From Acidobacteriota bacterium (lineage in GTDB: Bacteria > Acidobacteriota > UBA6911), in NCBI GenBank assembly GCA_012719355.1, contig JAAYAM010000034.1, positions 1 through 56,552 of the forward strand: 56,552 nt of DNA, read 5' to 3'. The position numbers and the translations under genes are program-made. The stretch's first letter is position 1; the number at the start of each line of letters is the position of its first letter. Shown here piece after piece: positions 35,244 to 43,807 of this stretch. Under the pieces are notes generated by a model. It did no database searches. It worked only from the letters and a program-made list of their open reading frames with translations, and had not been told where the DNA came from.

Positions 35244-36647
35244 TCACAAAAGTTTCCTGACGTCCGCAACCGCTCCTTCGATGGCTGATGCAGCCGCTGT
35301 CATGGCGCCTGCCAGGAAGGTTCTACCGCCCTTACCCTGTCTACCCTCGAAATTTCTGTTGCTCGTGCTGACGCAGTACTGACCTGGAGTGAGCTCGTCT
35401 CCGTTCATGGCGATGCACATGCTGCATCCCGGTTCTCTCCATTCGGCACCGGCCTCGATGAAGATCCGGTCGAGGCCTTCGACCTGGGCTGCATTCTTGA
35501 TTGCACGCGATCCCGGGACAACCAGCGCTCTCACATTGGGATTCACCTTTCTGCCCTTGAGTACACGGGCTGCGGCGCGCAGGTCGGACATTCGTCCGTT
35601 CGTGCAGCTCCCGATGAATACCACATCGATTTTCTGACCGAGAATAGGTTGACCAGGACGCAGATCCATGTAGGAGAGCGCCTTGGAAAGGGCCTGCTTC
35701 TTCGAAGAATCGGGTTCCCGGTCGGGATCAGGAATGCTGCCCGAGATCGGAAGCCCCATACCGGGACTGGTGCCGTAGGTGATCATCGGTTCGAGTTTCG
35801 CCGCATCGATCGTGATCTCCCTGTCGTAGGATGCGCCGTCATCGGTGCGCAGCTGTGACCATTGTGAGACGGCCTTGTCCCATTCGGCTCCCTTGGGAGC
35901 GAACGGCCTGCCGGCAAGATATTCAAACGTTACGCTATCCGGCGCAATCATCCCGGCACGGGCGCCCGCTTCTATGGACATGTTGCAGACAGTCATGCGC
36001 TCATCCATGTTGAGCGAAGTAATGCCGCCTCCGGTATATTCGAAGACGGAGCCGGTGCCGCCATCGGCGCCGATTCGCGCAAGAAGGGAAAGAATTATGT
36101 CCTTTGCCTCGACCCCTGCCGCAAGTCTTCCATCCACATGTACCCGGAAGGTCCCCGGGCGACGCTGCAGGAGACACTGGGTGGCCAGAACCTGTTCAAC
36201 TTCGCTCGTACCGATTCCGAATGCGAGGGCCCCGAAGGCGCCATGTGTCGAAGTGTGACTGTCGCCGCAGACTATCGTCTTTCCCGGCTGCGTCAGCCCG
36301 AGCTCGGGCCCGATTATGTGGACAATACCGTTGTTGGAATGTCCTATCCCGTACAGCGAGATGCCGTACTCGGCGCAGTTCTTTTCCAGCTCTTTGACCA
36401 GTCTTGCCGCCAAAGGATCAGTGGGCGGCCCCGACTGGTTTCCGGTCGGCACGATGTGGTCCATGGTCGCCACCACCCTATGCGGAGCATGGACTCCGAG
36501 CCTGCGGTTGCGCAGGCCCTGGAACGCCTGTGGCGACGTGACTTCGTGAATCAGGTGAAGATCTATGTAAAGGACGACAGGGGAGTCGGGTTCAGAAACC
36601 ACGACATGAGACTCCCAGACTTTCTCAAACAGCGTTTTTGGTTTCAT
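35244..36647 (-). CDS. leuC: 3-isopropylmalate dehydratase large subunit
   Basis: A 467-residue aconitase-family subunit that binds the 4Fe-4S cluster used by LeuD. The first ligand lies in [14 protein letters not shown] and the other two in [13 protein letters not shown], with [20 protein letters not shown] at the active site. The length matches the bacterial type. It leads a leuC-leuD pair; leuA and leuB are not here. No clear ribosome site was found before the ATG. Confidence 0.95.
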   Translation of the reverse strand: MKPKTLFEKVWESHVVVSEPDSPVVLYIDLHLIHEVTSPQAFQGLRNRRLGVHAPHRVVATMDHIVPTGNQSGPPTDPLAARLVKELEKNCAEYGISLYGIGHSNNGIVHIIGPELGLTQPGKTIVCGDSHTSTHGAFGALAFGIGTSEVEQVLATQCLLQRRPGTFRVHVDGRLAAGVEAKDIILSLLARIGADGGTGSVFEYTGGGITSLNMDERMTVCNMSIEAGARAGMIAPDSVTFEYLAGRPFAPKGAEWDKAVSQWSQLRTDDGASYDREITIDAAKLEPMITYGTSPGMGLPISGSIPDPDREPDSSKKQALSKALSYMDLRPGQPILGQKIDVVFIGSCTNGRMSDLRAAARVLKGRKVNPNVRALVVPGSRAIKNAAQVEGLDRIFIEAGAEWREPGCSMCIAMNGDELTPGQYCVSTSNRNFEGRQGKGGRTFLAGAMTAAASAIEGAVADVRKLL

Positions 36648-36703
36648 ACGGTTACCATATCAGCAACATAGGATAAGGTCATCAACTTTTCACGGTGACC
36701 GGA

Positions 36704-37654
36704 TCAGATGACGACCACGGGAACTGGTATAAACGACACGATAAGGATTACAAGCGCAACGAAGGCCAGCAGGAGTCGCGGCAGACCGAGCCGGTCATCT
36801 TCAAGCAGCGTCGGCGGGTGATAGAAGCGGAATTTCAATCCCAAAACGAGCAGCAGGAGACAGAACAGCAGGTATGAGACAGTGGAAAAGCACACTGCCG
36901 TCAGCACTACCAGAGCGATCACCGACAGCCTCTTCTGCAGAGACTTCCCGAAAACTGAGTACGAAATGTGGCCGCCGTCGAGTTGCCAGATGGGCAGAAG
37001 GTTAAGGCTCGTTGCCAGAAGCCCGAACCATGCAGCCATCACAAACGGGTGCGCGAACATATCCTGGGTTTCCGGAGAATACCCGAGGATGATCCCGCCG
37101 AAAAGCCGCAGCAGCAACGGTTCACCGAACACCAGGCCCTGCGTTATGCGTCCCTTCGGTACTACCTCCGAAAGGGTTATCCCGATCCACAGGGTGGGAA
37201 TGATAAATACGAACCCGGCCAGCGGCCCGGCAATGCCGATGTCAAAGAGAGCTCGTTTGCTGATGAACTGCGATTTGATCTTGATAAACGCGCCCAGCGT
37301 GCCGGTGATCGGGATTGGGACCGGGATGAAGAAAGGGGGAGTACAGCGCATCCCATAGTAGCGGCAGGCCAGGAAGTGACCGAGCTCGTGAGCGGTCAGG
37401 ATGGCAAGAACCGGGACGGAAAACAGCAGTCCTCTTAGCATCAGCCCCGGATTGGAGAGAAGCCTGAGAGGAGCGAGAAATATCGCGTCCCCGGCCACAT
37501 AGAACAATCCGGCGAACGAGGTGGTGACAAATGTCAGTCCAAACAGAAGGGCAGAGATTATCCATTCGCGCGCCGGGGGACCCGGTTCGCGCTGATGAAG
37601 TTCGCCACTCCAGGAACAAGAGACGGGGGAGGATTCCGGAAAATCACTGCTCAC
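36704..37654 (-). CDS. Site-2-type membrane metalloprotease (M50 family)
   Basis: A 316-residue, multi-helix membrane protein. The zinc motif HELGH sits in LTAHELGHFLACRYYG near residue 90, and the third ligand Asp in NLLPIWQLDGGHISY near 220. No PDZ domain is seen, unlike RseP. The PPFFIPVPIPITGTLGAFI segment is typical of plant EGY-like and cyanobacterial members. Start is read as GTG at 37654 without a clear ribosome site, 22 bases after the HU gene. Regulated cleavage of a membrane factor is inferred from family; the target is unknown. Confidence 0.85.
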   Translation of the reverse strand: MSSDFPESSPVSCSWSGELHQREPGPPAREWIISALLFGLTFVTTSFAGLFYVAGDAIFLAPLRLLSNPGLMLRGLLFSVPVLAILTAHELGHFLACRYYGMRCTPPFFIPVPIPITGTLGAFIKIKSQFISKRALFDIGIAGPLAGFVFIIPTLWIGITLSEVVPKGRITQGLVFGEPLLLRLFGGIILGYSPETQDMFAHPFVMAAWFGLLATSLNLLPIWQLDGGHISYSVFGKSLQKRLSVIALVVLTAVCFSTVSYLLFCLLLLVLGLKFRFYHPPTLLEDDRLGLPRLLLAFVALVILIVSFIPVPVVVI

Positions 37655-37676
37655 AACAGTTCGGGGCTTTCTGGGC

Positions 37677-37961
37677 TCAGCTGGTAACGCCGATCTTGTC
37701 GGCTCTGATTTCTTTCCCGGGCTTGAAGCGGATGGTCTTGCCGGGCGGAATCGCTACTTCCTCACCAGTTCGAGGATTTCGTCCCACGCCACTCTTTCTT
37801 GGCTTGACGATGAAGACTCCGAATCCCCGCAGCTCGATTCGTTCACCTCGTTTCAGCGCATTCTTGAGTGAGTTGAAGACAGATTCCACCGCAATTTCCG
37901 CTTTTACCTTGGTGATATTCAGCTGCTCTGCGACACGGTTTACGATGTCCTGCTTGATCAC
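37677..37961 (-). CDS. HU/IHF-family DNA-binding protein
   Basis: A 94-residue nucleoid protein that bends DNA as a dimer. The helical half begins MIKQDIVNRVAEQLNITKVKA; the beta arm has RIELRGFGVFIVKPRKSGVGRNPRTG, holding the RNP loop that enters the minor groove, and ends IRFKPGKEI. Start is GTG at 37961 with AAGGGAGG before it. The promoter is an excellent TTGACA-N17-TAAAAT at 37990-38018. Whether it is HU or an IHF-like paralogue cannot be told. Confidence 0.92.
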   Translation of the reverse strand: MIKQDIVNRVAEQLNITKVKAEIAVESVFNSLKNALKRGERIELRGFGVFIVKPRKSGVGRNPRTGEEVAIPPGKTIRFKPGKEIRADKIGVTS

Positions 37962-37989
37962 GCTGAACCTCCCTTAACTTAGTGAGAGC

Positions 37990-38018
37990 ATTTTACTTGT
38001 GGCCCTGAGAGCTGTCAA
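37990..38018 (-). promoter_or_regulatory. Strong sigma70 promoter of the HU gene
   Basis: On the minus strand, perfect TTGACA, 17-base spacer, TAAAAT. Its -35 lies 10 bases from the -35 of the divergent dcd promoter. Confidence 0.75.
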
Positions 38019-38028
38019 GCCATTTCTA

Positions 38029-38057
38029 TTTACACGGTCACGGCCGGGTGATAGACT
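38029..38057 (+). promoter_or_regulatory. dcd: Sigma70-like promoter of dcd-lptE-holA
   Basis: TTTACA, 17-base spacer, TAGACT. Transcription would begin near 38064, 22 bases before the dcd ATG, which rules out the longer reading frame. Confidence 0.55.
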
Positions 38058-38085
38058 CGCCGCTTCAGGAACAACAGGAGACCTC

Positions 38086-38640
38086 ATGACCGTACTTCCA
38101 GACAAGTGGATAAAGGAAATGGCGAAGAGCCACCGCATGATAGAACCTTTTTCAGACCAGAAAGAACGGACTGGAAAAATCTCCTATGGAGCATCTTCGT
38201 ACGGCTACGATTTCCGGCTCGCAAGCGAATTCAAAGTACCCGACTTCGGAAGCGTCAAGTGCCTTGACCCAAAGAAGATGGATCAAATCGGCTTTCGTGA
38301 CGCAGTCGGCAGGTCGTGCCTGATTCCGCCCAACTCTTTTATCCTCGGCAGATCTCTTGAGTACTTCCGCATACCTCGAGATGTAATCGTCATATGCCAG
38401 GGCAAATCGACGTACGCTCGCAGCGGCATCGTCGTAAACATAACTCCGCTTGAGCCGGAATGGGAGGGGTACATTACGATTGCGCTCGTCAATACGGCTC
38501 CTGTTCCGTCAAAAGTTTATGCGGGAGAGGGAATTGCACAGTTGATATTCATCCGTGCGGAAGACGAATGCCTGGTTTCGTATGCCGACCGCAAAGGTAA
38601 GTACCAAGCCCAGAAACAGATCAGGGTCGCCCGTGTCTGA
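38086..38640 (+). CDS. dcd: dCTP deaminase
   Basis: A 184-residue homotrimeric enzyme that makes dUTP from dCTP for thymidylate synthesis. Marks are SYGASSYGYDFRLASEF near the start, GKSTYARSGIVVNITPLEPEWEG with the active Glu, and YAGEGIAQLIFI. Start is ATG 38086 after CAGGAG; a longer frame from 37999 is contradicted by the promoter at 38029-38057. The stop overlaps the next start. Confidence 0.94.
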   Translation: MTVLPDKWIKEMAKSHRMIEPFSDQKERTGKISYGASSYGYDFRLASEFKVPDFGSVKCLDPKKMDQIGFRDAVGRSCLIPPNSFILGRSLEYFRIPRDVIVICQGKSTYARSGIVVNITPLEPEWEGYITIALVNTAPVPSKVYAGEGIAQLIFIRAEDECLVSYADRKGKYQAQKQIRVARV

Positions 38641-39190
38641 CCTCACAAGATCGCGCATCTCGATGGTTGCAGCGGTTGCCGTTGTCCTGTTTACGGCCGC
38701 GGCCTTCTCGGGCTGTGGATACAGAGTCCGAAGTTCCGTGGGAAAGCTCCCTTCAGAGGCACAGTCGCTTGGAATTCCTACTTTCCGCAACCTGACGACC
38801 TACTACAAAATCGAGCAGCTCATAACCGGCGCAGTGCTGAAGGAATTTACACAGCGTACCCGCACCATCGTCAACTCCAGCAGTTCAGGAGTCGATCTTG
38901 TTCTGCTCGGAGAGATCACGGGAGTGGATTCCACTCCTGTAATTTTCAGAAACGAGAGGGAAGGGAGCGAAACATTCGGTTCGGCCTATCTGGTTACCGT
39001 GAAGCTTCGGGTAAGGCTTGTGCGCTCGAAGGATTCGGCGGTAATCTGGCAGAACAACGGCTACGTGTATCGCGAACGGTATGTTCTCAACAGCAGGGTC
39101 CAAGATTTTTTCTCGGAGGAGAACCCGGCGCTTGAAAGGCTTGCCAGAAATTTCGCAGCCAGCCTTGCCAGCACGGTCCTCGGGCGGTAG
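38633..39190 (+). CDS. lptE: LPS-assembly lipoprotein LptE-like
   Basis: A lipoprotein of about 185 residues. The leader MSDLTRSRIS plus AAVAVVLFTAAAFSGC ends in a lipobox Cys followed by GYRVRSSVGKLP, the typical LptE start. LptE plugs the LptD barrel and helps load LPS. The body has the IGIP-type TFRNLTTYYKIEQLITGAVL region and VTVKLRVRLVRSKDSAVIW. I chose the GTG at 38633, overlapping the dcd stop, because it supplies a positive N-region; an ATG at 38663 would not. Together with lpxD it shows an LPS outer membrane. Confidence 0.82.
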   Translation: MSDLTRSRISMVAAVAVVLFTAAAFSGCGYRVRSSVGKLPSEAQSLGIPTFRNLTTYYKIEQLITGAVLKEFTQRTRTIVNSSSSGVDLVLLGEITGVDSTPVIFRNEREGSETFGSAYLVTVKLRVRLVRSKDSAVIWQNNGYVYRERYVLNSRVQDFFSEENPALERLARNFAASLASTVLGR

Positions 39191-39192
39191 CG

Positions 39193-40188
39193 GTGATACT
39201 TCAGCAGATTGAAGAGCTCGAAAAACAGCTGCACCGGAAAGAGTTGCACCGCGTCTATCTGGTTGTCGGGCCTGAGCTCTACCACTGCCGTGCCGCGTTG
39301 AATCTGCTGAAAAAAAGCGTGATTACTCCCGACGCCTATGCGTTCGACTATTCCGAATTCACGGCCGGCGAGGACACGGTGGATGCCGTCATAGAGGCGA
39401 TCGAAACGTTCCCCATGATAGCGCCAAGAAGGCTTGTCGTCGTCACGCGGGCCGAGAAGCTCAAGGAAACTGAGCAGCATAAGCTGCTGGCCGCAATAGA
39501 AACGATGTCGAAGCGAACCGTGCTGATCCTGACGGCCGACGAACTGGACCACAGAAGAAGGTTCTACAAAGTCCTGTGTGAGAAGGGCTGCGTCGCCGAA
39601 TTCCCGAAACTAAAGGAAGCGGCTCTCGAGCGCTGGGCCGAGTCGTACGTACAGCGGCAGGGATACCGCATTTCCTCGGCTTCCGTCCGCAAACTCGTCG
39701 AAATGGCCGGCACGGATCTGCAGGGCCTTGCGACCGAGCTTGAAAAGGTAATTCTCTGGGCCGGCAACGAGAAGAACATTCCCGATTCGGCAATAGAGGA
39801 TTTGGTACGGGAAAGCCGTCACCAGGGGATCTTCGAACTGATCGGTGCGATAGGGGAGCGAAATCGCGGCAAGGCGCTCAGGAGCCTGGCGAATCTGCTG
39901 AGCATGGGTGACAACCCCATCGGGATAGCGGCAATGATGGCACGCCATTGCCGGCAGGTCCTGATTGCCAGGGAATGCCTGCTCCAGCGCAAAGATCCAA
40001 GAGAAATTGCAGGCGCGGTCCAGATGCCTCCGTACTTCCTCGACCGTTTCCTCCGGCAGGTCCGCGCAGCCGACTACGAGTCGATCCGGGAAATCTTTAT
40101 GCGACTCGCTGATGCGGACCGTCGGCTGAAATCCTCTTCAGTCGACGGTCGGATACTCCTGGAGAATATTATCTGCACGCTGGTCTGA
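39193..40188 (+). CDS. holA: DNA polymerase III delta subunit
   Basis: A 331-residue clamp-loader subunit that opens the beta clamp. The family layout is visible: VYLVVGPELYHCRAALNLL near the start, the RRLVVVTRAEKL strand, LILTADELDHRRRFYKVL, and a C-terminal helical region (LRSLANLLSMGDNPIGIAAM, with MARHCRQ) that contacts other loader subunits. Start is GTG at 39193, three bases after lptE. The lptE-holA pairing is also common in other Gram-negative bacteria. It converges with rpsT. Confidence 0.9.
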   Translation: MILQQIEELEKQLHRKELHRVYLVVGPELYHCRAALNLLKKSVITPDAYAFDYSEFTAGEDTVDAVIEAIETFPMIAPRRLVVVTRAEKLKETEQHKLLAAIETMSKRTVLILTADELDHRRRFYKVLCEKGCVAEFPKLKEAALERWAESYVQRQGYRISSASVRKLVEMAGTDLQGLATELEKVILWAGNEKNIPDSAIEDLVRESRHQGIFELIGAIGERNRGKALRSLANLLSMGDNPIGIAAMMARHCRQVLIARECLLQRKDPREIAGAVQMPPYFLDRFLRQVRAADYESIREIFMRLADADRRLKSSSVDGRILLENIICTLV

Positions 40189-40201
40189 TCCACGGGACCT
40201 A

Positions 40202-40474
40202 TCAGGCGGACTTGATGAAGCTGTTCAGGCGTCTTGTCAGGCGGGATTTCTGCCGGGCTGCCGCGTTCTTGCTGATAGCCTTCTTCTGCTGCGATTTGTC
40301 GATGGCGGCATACAGGGCCGACACGGAATTCCCGGCCTCGTCTGTCTTTCCTGCCTCGAGCTGTTCTTTGAATTTCTTCAGGGTAGTCCGCAGGCTGCTG
40401 CGGTTACTGCGATTTCTGTCCCGATGTTTGATGCTCTGCCGGTGGGCCTTGAGCGCCGACGCGTGATTGGCCAT
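40202..40474 (-). CDS. rpsT: Small ribosomal subunit protein S20
   Basis: A 90-residue basic, all-helical 30S protein that binds 16S rRNA. It starts MANHASALKAHRQSIKHRDRN and ends SRLTRRLNSFIKSA, as the family does. The ATG at 40474 follows AAAGGAG; the frame running to 40513 is rejected. The promoter is TTGACA-N17-TAATGT at 40544-40572, and the leader contains a stable hairpin at 40506-40528 that could serve feedback control. Confidence 0.95.
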   Translation of the reverse strand: MANHASALKAHRQSIKHRDRNRSNRSSLRTTLKKFKEQLEAGKTDEAGNSVSALYAAIDKSQQKKAISKNAAARQKSRLTRRLNSFIKSA

Positions 40475-40505
40475 CCTGAGTAACTCCTTTAATTGTCGGA
40501 CCAAC

Positions 40506-40528
40506 CCGGGCATACACTTGGCCCGGGC
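40506..40528 (-). other. rpsT: Hairpin in the rpsT leader
   Basis: Inverted repeat CCCGGGC / GCCCGGG (7 pairs) with a nine-base loop. It lies between the rpsT promoter and its ribosome site, a place where S20 or another factor could act on translation. Confidence 0.6.
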
Positions 40529-40543
40529 ACCATGAACCCTTTA

Positions 40544-40572
40544 CATTACAATCAGTTAACTTTCCTGTCAAA
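40544..40572 (-). promoter_or_regulatory. rpsT: Strong sigma70 promoter of rpsT
   Basis: On the minus strand, perfect TTGACA, 17-base spacer, TAATGT. The leader is about 60 bases long. Confidence 0.75.
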
Positions 40573-40586
40573 TCAAATTTTCTCGT

Positions 40587-40616
40587 TGACTTCAGCCGCA
40601 CACGCGACCTAGAATT
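40587..40616 (+). promoter_or_regulatory. Sigma70-like promoter of phoH-ddl
   Basis: TTGACT, 18-base spacer, TAGAAT, back to back with the rpsT promoter. The leader to the phoH ATG is about 110 bases. Confidence 0.6.
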
Positions 40617-40731
40617 TCGTTTAGACATGCGAGCGCAATCCTGGATGAGGTGTTTGATGTCCCACAGTTCAGGGACAGGTCATCCCTTCTTGAAATCCTT
40701 CCTTTCAGTGAGGTTAAAGCCAAGTACATAA

Positions 40732-41724
40732 ATGAGAAAAGTTTTGTTGTCCGATCGAAGCCTGCAGCTGCTGTTCGGCCCCCTGGATGAAAACGTAAGA
40801 TTCCTCGAAAACCTGTTCGGCGTGAGTATTCAGGCGAGAGATTCCGGACTTGTCATTGACGGGCAGGAAGAAGATGTAACGGCCCTTGAAAAGATACTAG
40901 CGGATTTTTCGGAACTGGTTGACAAGGGGCATTCGATCACAAATGGAGACCTCAAGTCGGCTTTCAAACAGATTGCAGAGGACGCAGCGCTGTCACTGCA
41001 CGACTTTTTTCCGAAGATGCAGCTGCTGACCACCGGAAAACGCCGCGTCACACCCAAGAGCCTCAACCAGCGTCGCTACATCGAAGCAATAAGAGCGAAC
41101 GACATCGTTTTCGGCATAGGTCCGGGAGGCACAGGCAAGACCTTTCTGGCGGTGGCGATGGCGATAACCTACCTGCTCGAAAGAACGGTGTCCCGCATAG
41201 TGCTCACGCGCCCGGCCGTTGAGGCAGGGGAAAAGCTCGGATTTCTTCCGGGCGATATCGAGGAGAAAATCAATCCCTATCTGCGTCCGCTGTACGATTC
41301 GCTTCATATCCTTCTCGACAGTGAGAAGATTCAGCGCTTAGTGGAAGAGGGAACAATTGAAATCGCCCCCCTGGCATTCATGAGAGGACGCACCCTCAAC
41401 GACGCTTTCATAATACTAGACGAGGCTCAGAACACGACATCGGAGCAGATGAAGATGTTTCTGACCCGTATCGGGATGAGATCGAAGGCTGTCATTACGG
41501 GCGACGTCACCCAGATAGACCTTCCCTTGGGACGATCCTCCGGCCTGATCGAAGCCAGGAACATATTGGGGGCGGTAAAAGGTATCTCGTTCTGCTACTT
41601 CAATGAGAACGATGTAGTGCGGCACCATCTGGTACGGCTGATCATCAAAGCCTATCAGCAGCATGCTGAGAACGAGATACGTTCCGAGGACGACGGGAAT
41701 AATGGCAAGGGGTCGAAGAACTAA
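40732..41724 (+). CDS. PhoH-like ATPase
   Basis: A 330-residue protein with a short N-terminal KH-like region and a PhoH ATPase core: GIGPGGTGKTFLAVAMA is Walker A, AFIILDEAQNTT is Walker B, followed by TRIGMRSKAVITGDVTQIDLP. PhoH proteins bind RNA and act in ribosome maturation or decay, often next to ybeY, which is absent here. The promoter at 40587-40616 is back to back with that of rpsT. The 3' end overlaps ddl by 23 bases. Confidence 0.9.
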   Translation: MRKVLLSDRSLQLLFGPLDENVRFLENLFGVSIQARDSGLVIDGQEEDVTALEKILADFSELVDKGHSITNGDLKSAFKQIAEDAALSLHDFFPKMQLLTTGKRRVTPKSLNQRRYIEAIRANDIVFGIGPGGTGKTFLAVAMAITYLLERTVSRIVLTRPAVEAGEKLGFLPGDIEEKINPYLRPLYDSLHILLDSEKIQRLVEEGTIEIAPLAFMRGRTLNDAFIILDEAQNTTSEQMKMFLTRIGMRSKAVITGDVTQIDLPLGRSSGLIEARNILGAVKGISFCYFNENDVVRHHLVRLIIKAYQQHAENEIRSEDDGNNGKGSKN

Positions 41725-42829
41725 GCTGGGAATCATTTTTGGGGGAAAGTCCGGAGAGCACGAAGTATCGTTGACGTCAGCCGCATCCGTCATCGGCGCT
41801 CTCGATCCCGACGAATTTGAGATAACGGTCATAGGCATTACGAAAACCGGTCGGCTGGCCGACGCATCTGAAATCGGCCGCATGCTTCCGGCATCAGTGC
41901 TGCAGCGCGTACGCACAAGCCCTTCCCTTGAAGCGGACAATTCGAAGATGAGAGTCCTGTCCGCTTCGTCCTCCGACCCGGGCGGGTTCACTACCGGGCC
42001 GGGAATAATTTTTCCCCTGCTTCACGGCCCCTATGGCGAAGACGGAACAATCCAGGGCCTGCTCGAAATTGCAGGAATACCCTATATCGGGTGTGGTGTG
42101 CTCGCTTCGGCGGTGGGGATGGACAAGGACGTCACAAAGCGCCTCTTCCTGCAGGAAGGGCTTCCCGCAACACCGTATCGTACGGTCCGTTCACGCGATC
42201 TCGGAAAAGATCTGACGGAACTGAGGCGTTGTGTCGAAGATGCATTCGGGTACCCGATGTTCTCCAAGCCGGCGAACCTGGGTTCCTCGGTGGGAGTAGT
42301 CAAGATACATTCTGCAGACGAATTCGAGCGCGGCGTGAGGTTCTCGGCTCAGTACGACAGGAAGATCCTCATTGAAAAAGGCATCTCGGGGCGCGAACTC
42401 GAATGCGCAATTATTGGCAACGATACTCCTTCGGCCTCCGTAGTAGGAGAAGTGGTTTCGGCTCACGAATTTTACGATTACGAAGCTAAGTATGCCAATC
42501 CTGAAAGCAGACTCGACATTCCGGCTCGCATCGATTCCGGTAAGGCCGAGGAGATCCGGGATCTGGCTGTGCGGGCTTTCAAGGCGATCGACGGCTCGGG
42601 ACTTGCCCGCGTCGATTTTTTTCTGGAACACGGTACCGGCAAGGTATGGATCAATGAGATCAATACCATGCCTGGATTTACTCCAATCAGCATGTACGCC
42701 AAACTGTGGGCGGCCAGCGGAATTGGATTCGAAGAACTGGTGAGAACTCTGATTCGCCTGGGTGAAGAGCGGTACCAGGAGCGGATCAGGATCTCGTCCA
42801 GCGGAAATCATGACGTAATTCAGACATGA
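41702..42829 (+). CDS. ddl: D-alanine-D-alanine ligase
   Basis: A 375-residue ATP-grasp enzyme that makes the D-Ala-D-Ala end of peptidoglycan. Marks are LGIIFGGKSGEHEVSLTSA, FPLLHGPYGEDGTIQG, GIPYIGCGVLASAVGMDK, FSKPANLGSSVGV and WINEINTMPGFTPISMY. The length is of the DdlA type. The ATG at 41702 lies within the phoH end; the frame from 41663 is deeper in phoH and is rejected. A hairpin begins at its stop codon. Confidence 0.93.
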   Translation: MARGRRTKLGIIFGGKSGEHEVSLTSAASVIGALDPDEFEITVIGITKTGRLADASEIGRMLPASVLQRVRTSPSLEADNSKMRVLSASSSDPGGFTTGPGIIFPLLHGPYGEDGTIQGLLEIAGIPYIGCGVLASAVGMDKDVTKRLFLQEGLPATPYRTVRSRDLGKDLTELRRCVEDAFGYPMFSKPANLGSSVGVVKIHSADEFERGVRFSAQYDRKILIEKGISGRELECAIIGNDTPSASVVGEVVSAHEFYDYEAKYANPESRLDIPARIDSGKAEEIRDLAVRAFKAIDGSGLARVDFFLEHGTGKVWINEINTMPGFTPISMYAKLWAASGIGFEELVRTLIRLGEERYQERIRISSSGNHDVIQT

Positions 42830-42858
42830 GCCTTTACCGGCATGCACCGGTGAAGGCT
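42829..42858 (+). other. Hairpin at the ddl stop
   Basis: A near-perfect 12-base stem, AGCCTTTACCGG / CCGGTGAAGGCT, starting on the last base of ddl. No T-run follows, so it may process or stabilise mRNA rather than end transcription. Confidence 0.55.
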
Positions 42859-42875
42859 GACAGGAGGTTAGGCCT

Positions 42876-43124
42876 ATGAGCGGTGTAACGAACGAGGCGG
42901 AACTCCGTGATCAACTGTTGAGAGAGAACCCGGAGTATCGCCGGCTGGCAGCGGAGCATCAGTCTTACGATGATCAGTTGGAGGGTCTGCTCAACAAGCA
43001 TTTCCTGAGCGAGGAAGAACAGCTGCAGGAGAAGACGCTCAAGAAGAAGAAGCTGATGCTTAAGGATCAGATGTATTCGATGGTACAGAAATTTCGCCGT
43101 GAGATTGAGGCCGGATCTCACTAA
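42876..43124 (+). CDS. Small YdcH/DUF465-like helical protein
   Basis: An 82-residue, highly charged helical protein. LLRENPEYRRLAAEHQSYD and LNKHFLSEEEQLQEKTLKKK give the DUF465 pattern, in which two helices form a hairpin. The family is widespread and has no firm function. AGGAGG lies before the ATG. Hairpins flank the gene (42829-42858 and 43139-43168), so it may be a separate transcript between ddl and psd. Confidence 0.8.
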   Translation: MSGVTNEAELRDQLLRENPEYRRLAAEHQSYDDQLEGLLNKHFLSEEEQLQEKTLKKKKLMLKDQMYSMVQKFRREIEAGSH

Positions 43125-43138
43125 GGCGCTGCCGCAGG

Positions 43139-43168
43139 GGGAGGAGTCGTGCATGGACGGCTCCTCCC
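43139..43168 (+). terminator. Hairpin after the YdcH-like gene, possible terminator
   Basis: Stem GGGAGGAG / CTCCTCCC with inner CGT/ACG pairs, followed by AATCTTTC. The stem is strong and the T-tract weak, so termination may be partial before psd. Confidence 0.55.
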
Positions 43169-43204
43169 AATCTTTCATTCCTGATTCTTCCGAAAGGACA
43201 ACGG

Positions 43205-43807
43205 ATGGTTCGCGATGCCTACAAACTTGCTCTTCCAGTGCTGACACTGGGCATCGTCCTCTTATTTCTGGATATCTGGTACGGCGCTGTTTTTTTCCTG
43301 CTTATAGGCGGCTTTATCTGCTATTTCTTCAGGAATCCCTACAGGGTTATCCCCGACGCTCCCAACCTCATCGTATCGCCTGCTGACGGAAAGGTCGTCA
43401 AAATCGCGGACGGGCCGGAAGGCGAGCGTACCATCAGCATCTTCCTCAGCATCTTCGACGTCCACGTGAACCGTTCGCCGGTGTCCGGCGAGTTGAAGAG
43501 CCTTGAGTACAAGCGAGGAAGGTTCAAGGCTGCGTTTGATGAGGAAGCTTCACGGGTGAACGAACAGAATATCCTGACGATTCAGGGTGACGGCATCCGG
43601 GTCACGGTGAGGCAGATTGCTGGGCTGATCGCGAGACGTGTGATATGCTGGAAAAAACCGGGTGATATCCTGAAACGCGGCGAGTTGATTGGGCTGATTC
43701 GCTTTGGATCAAGAGTTGACATCGTGATTCCGGAACGGACGAAGCTGATGGTAAAAGTGGGGGAACGGGTCCGGGGCGGAAGTTCCATCATCGGGGAGTA
43801 TTTATGA
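43205..43807 (+). CDS. psd: Phosphatidylserine decarboxylase, small type
   Basis: A 200-residue enzyme making phosphatidylethanolamine. It has two N-terminal membrane helices, then RNPYRVIPDAPNLIVSPADG and IFLSIFDVHVNRSPVSG. The self-cleavage motif is GGSS near the C-terminus, where a Ser becomes the pyruvoyl group. The short form is known in bacteria as archaeal-type Psd. Its stop overlaps the pssA start in ATGA, fitting the reaction order PssA then Psd. Confidence 0.93.
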   Translation: MVRDAYKLALPVLTLGIVLLFLDIWYGAVFFLLIGGFICYFFRNPYRVIPDAPNLIVSPADGKVVKIADGPEGERTISIFLSIFDVHVNRSPVSGELKSLEYKRGRFKAAFDEEASRVNEQNILTIQGDGIRVTVRQIAGLIARRVICWKKPGDILKRGELIGLIRFGSRVDIVIPERTKLMVKVGERVRGGSSIIGEYL

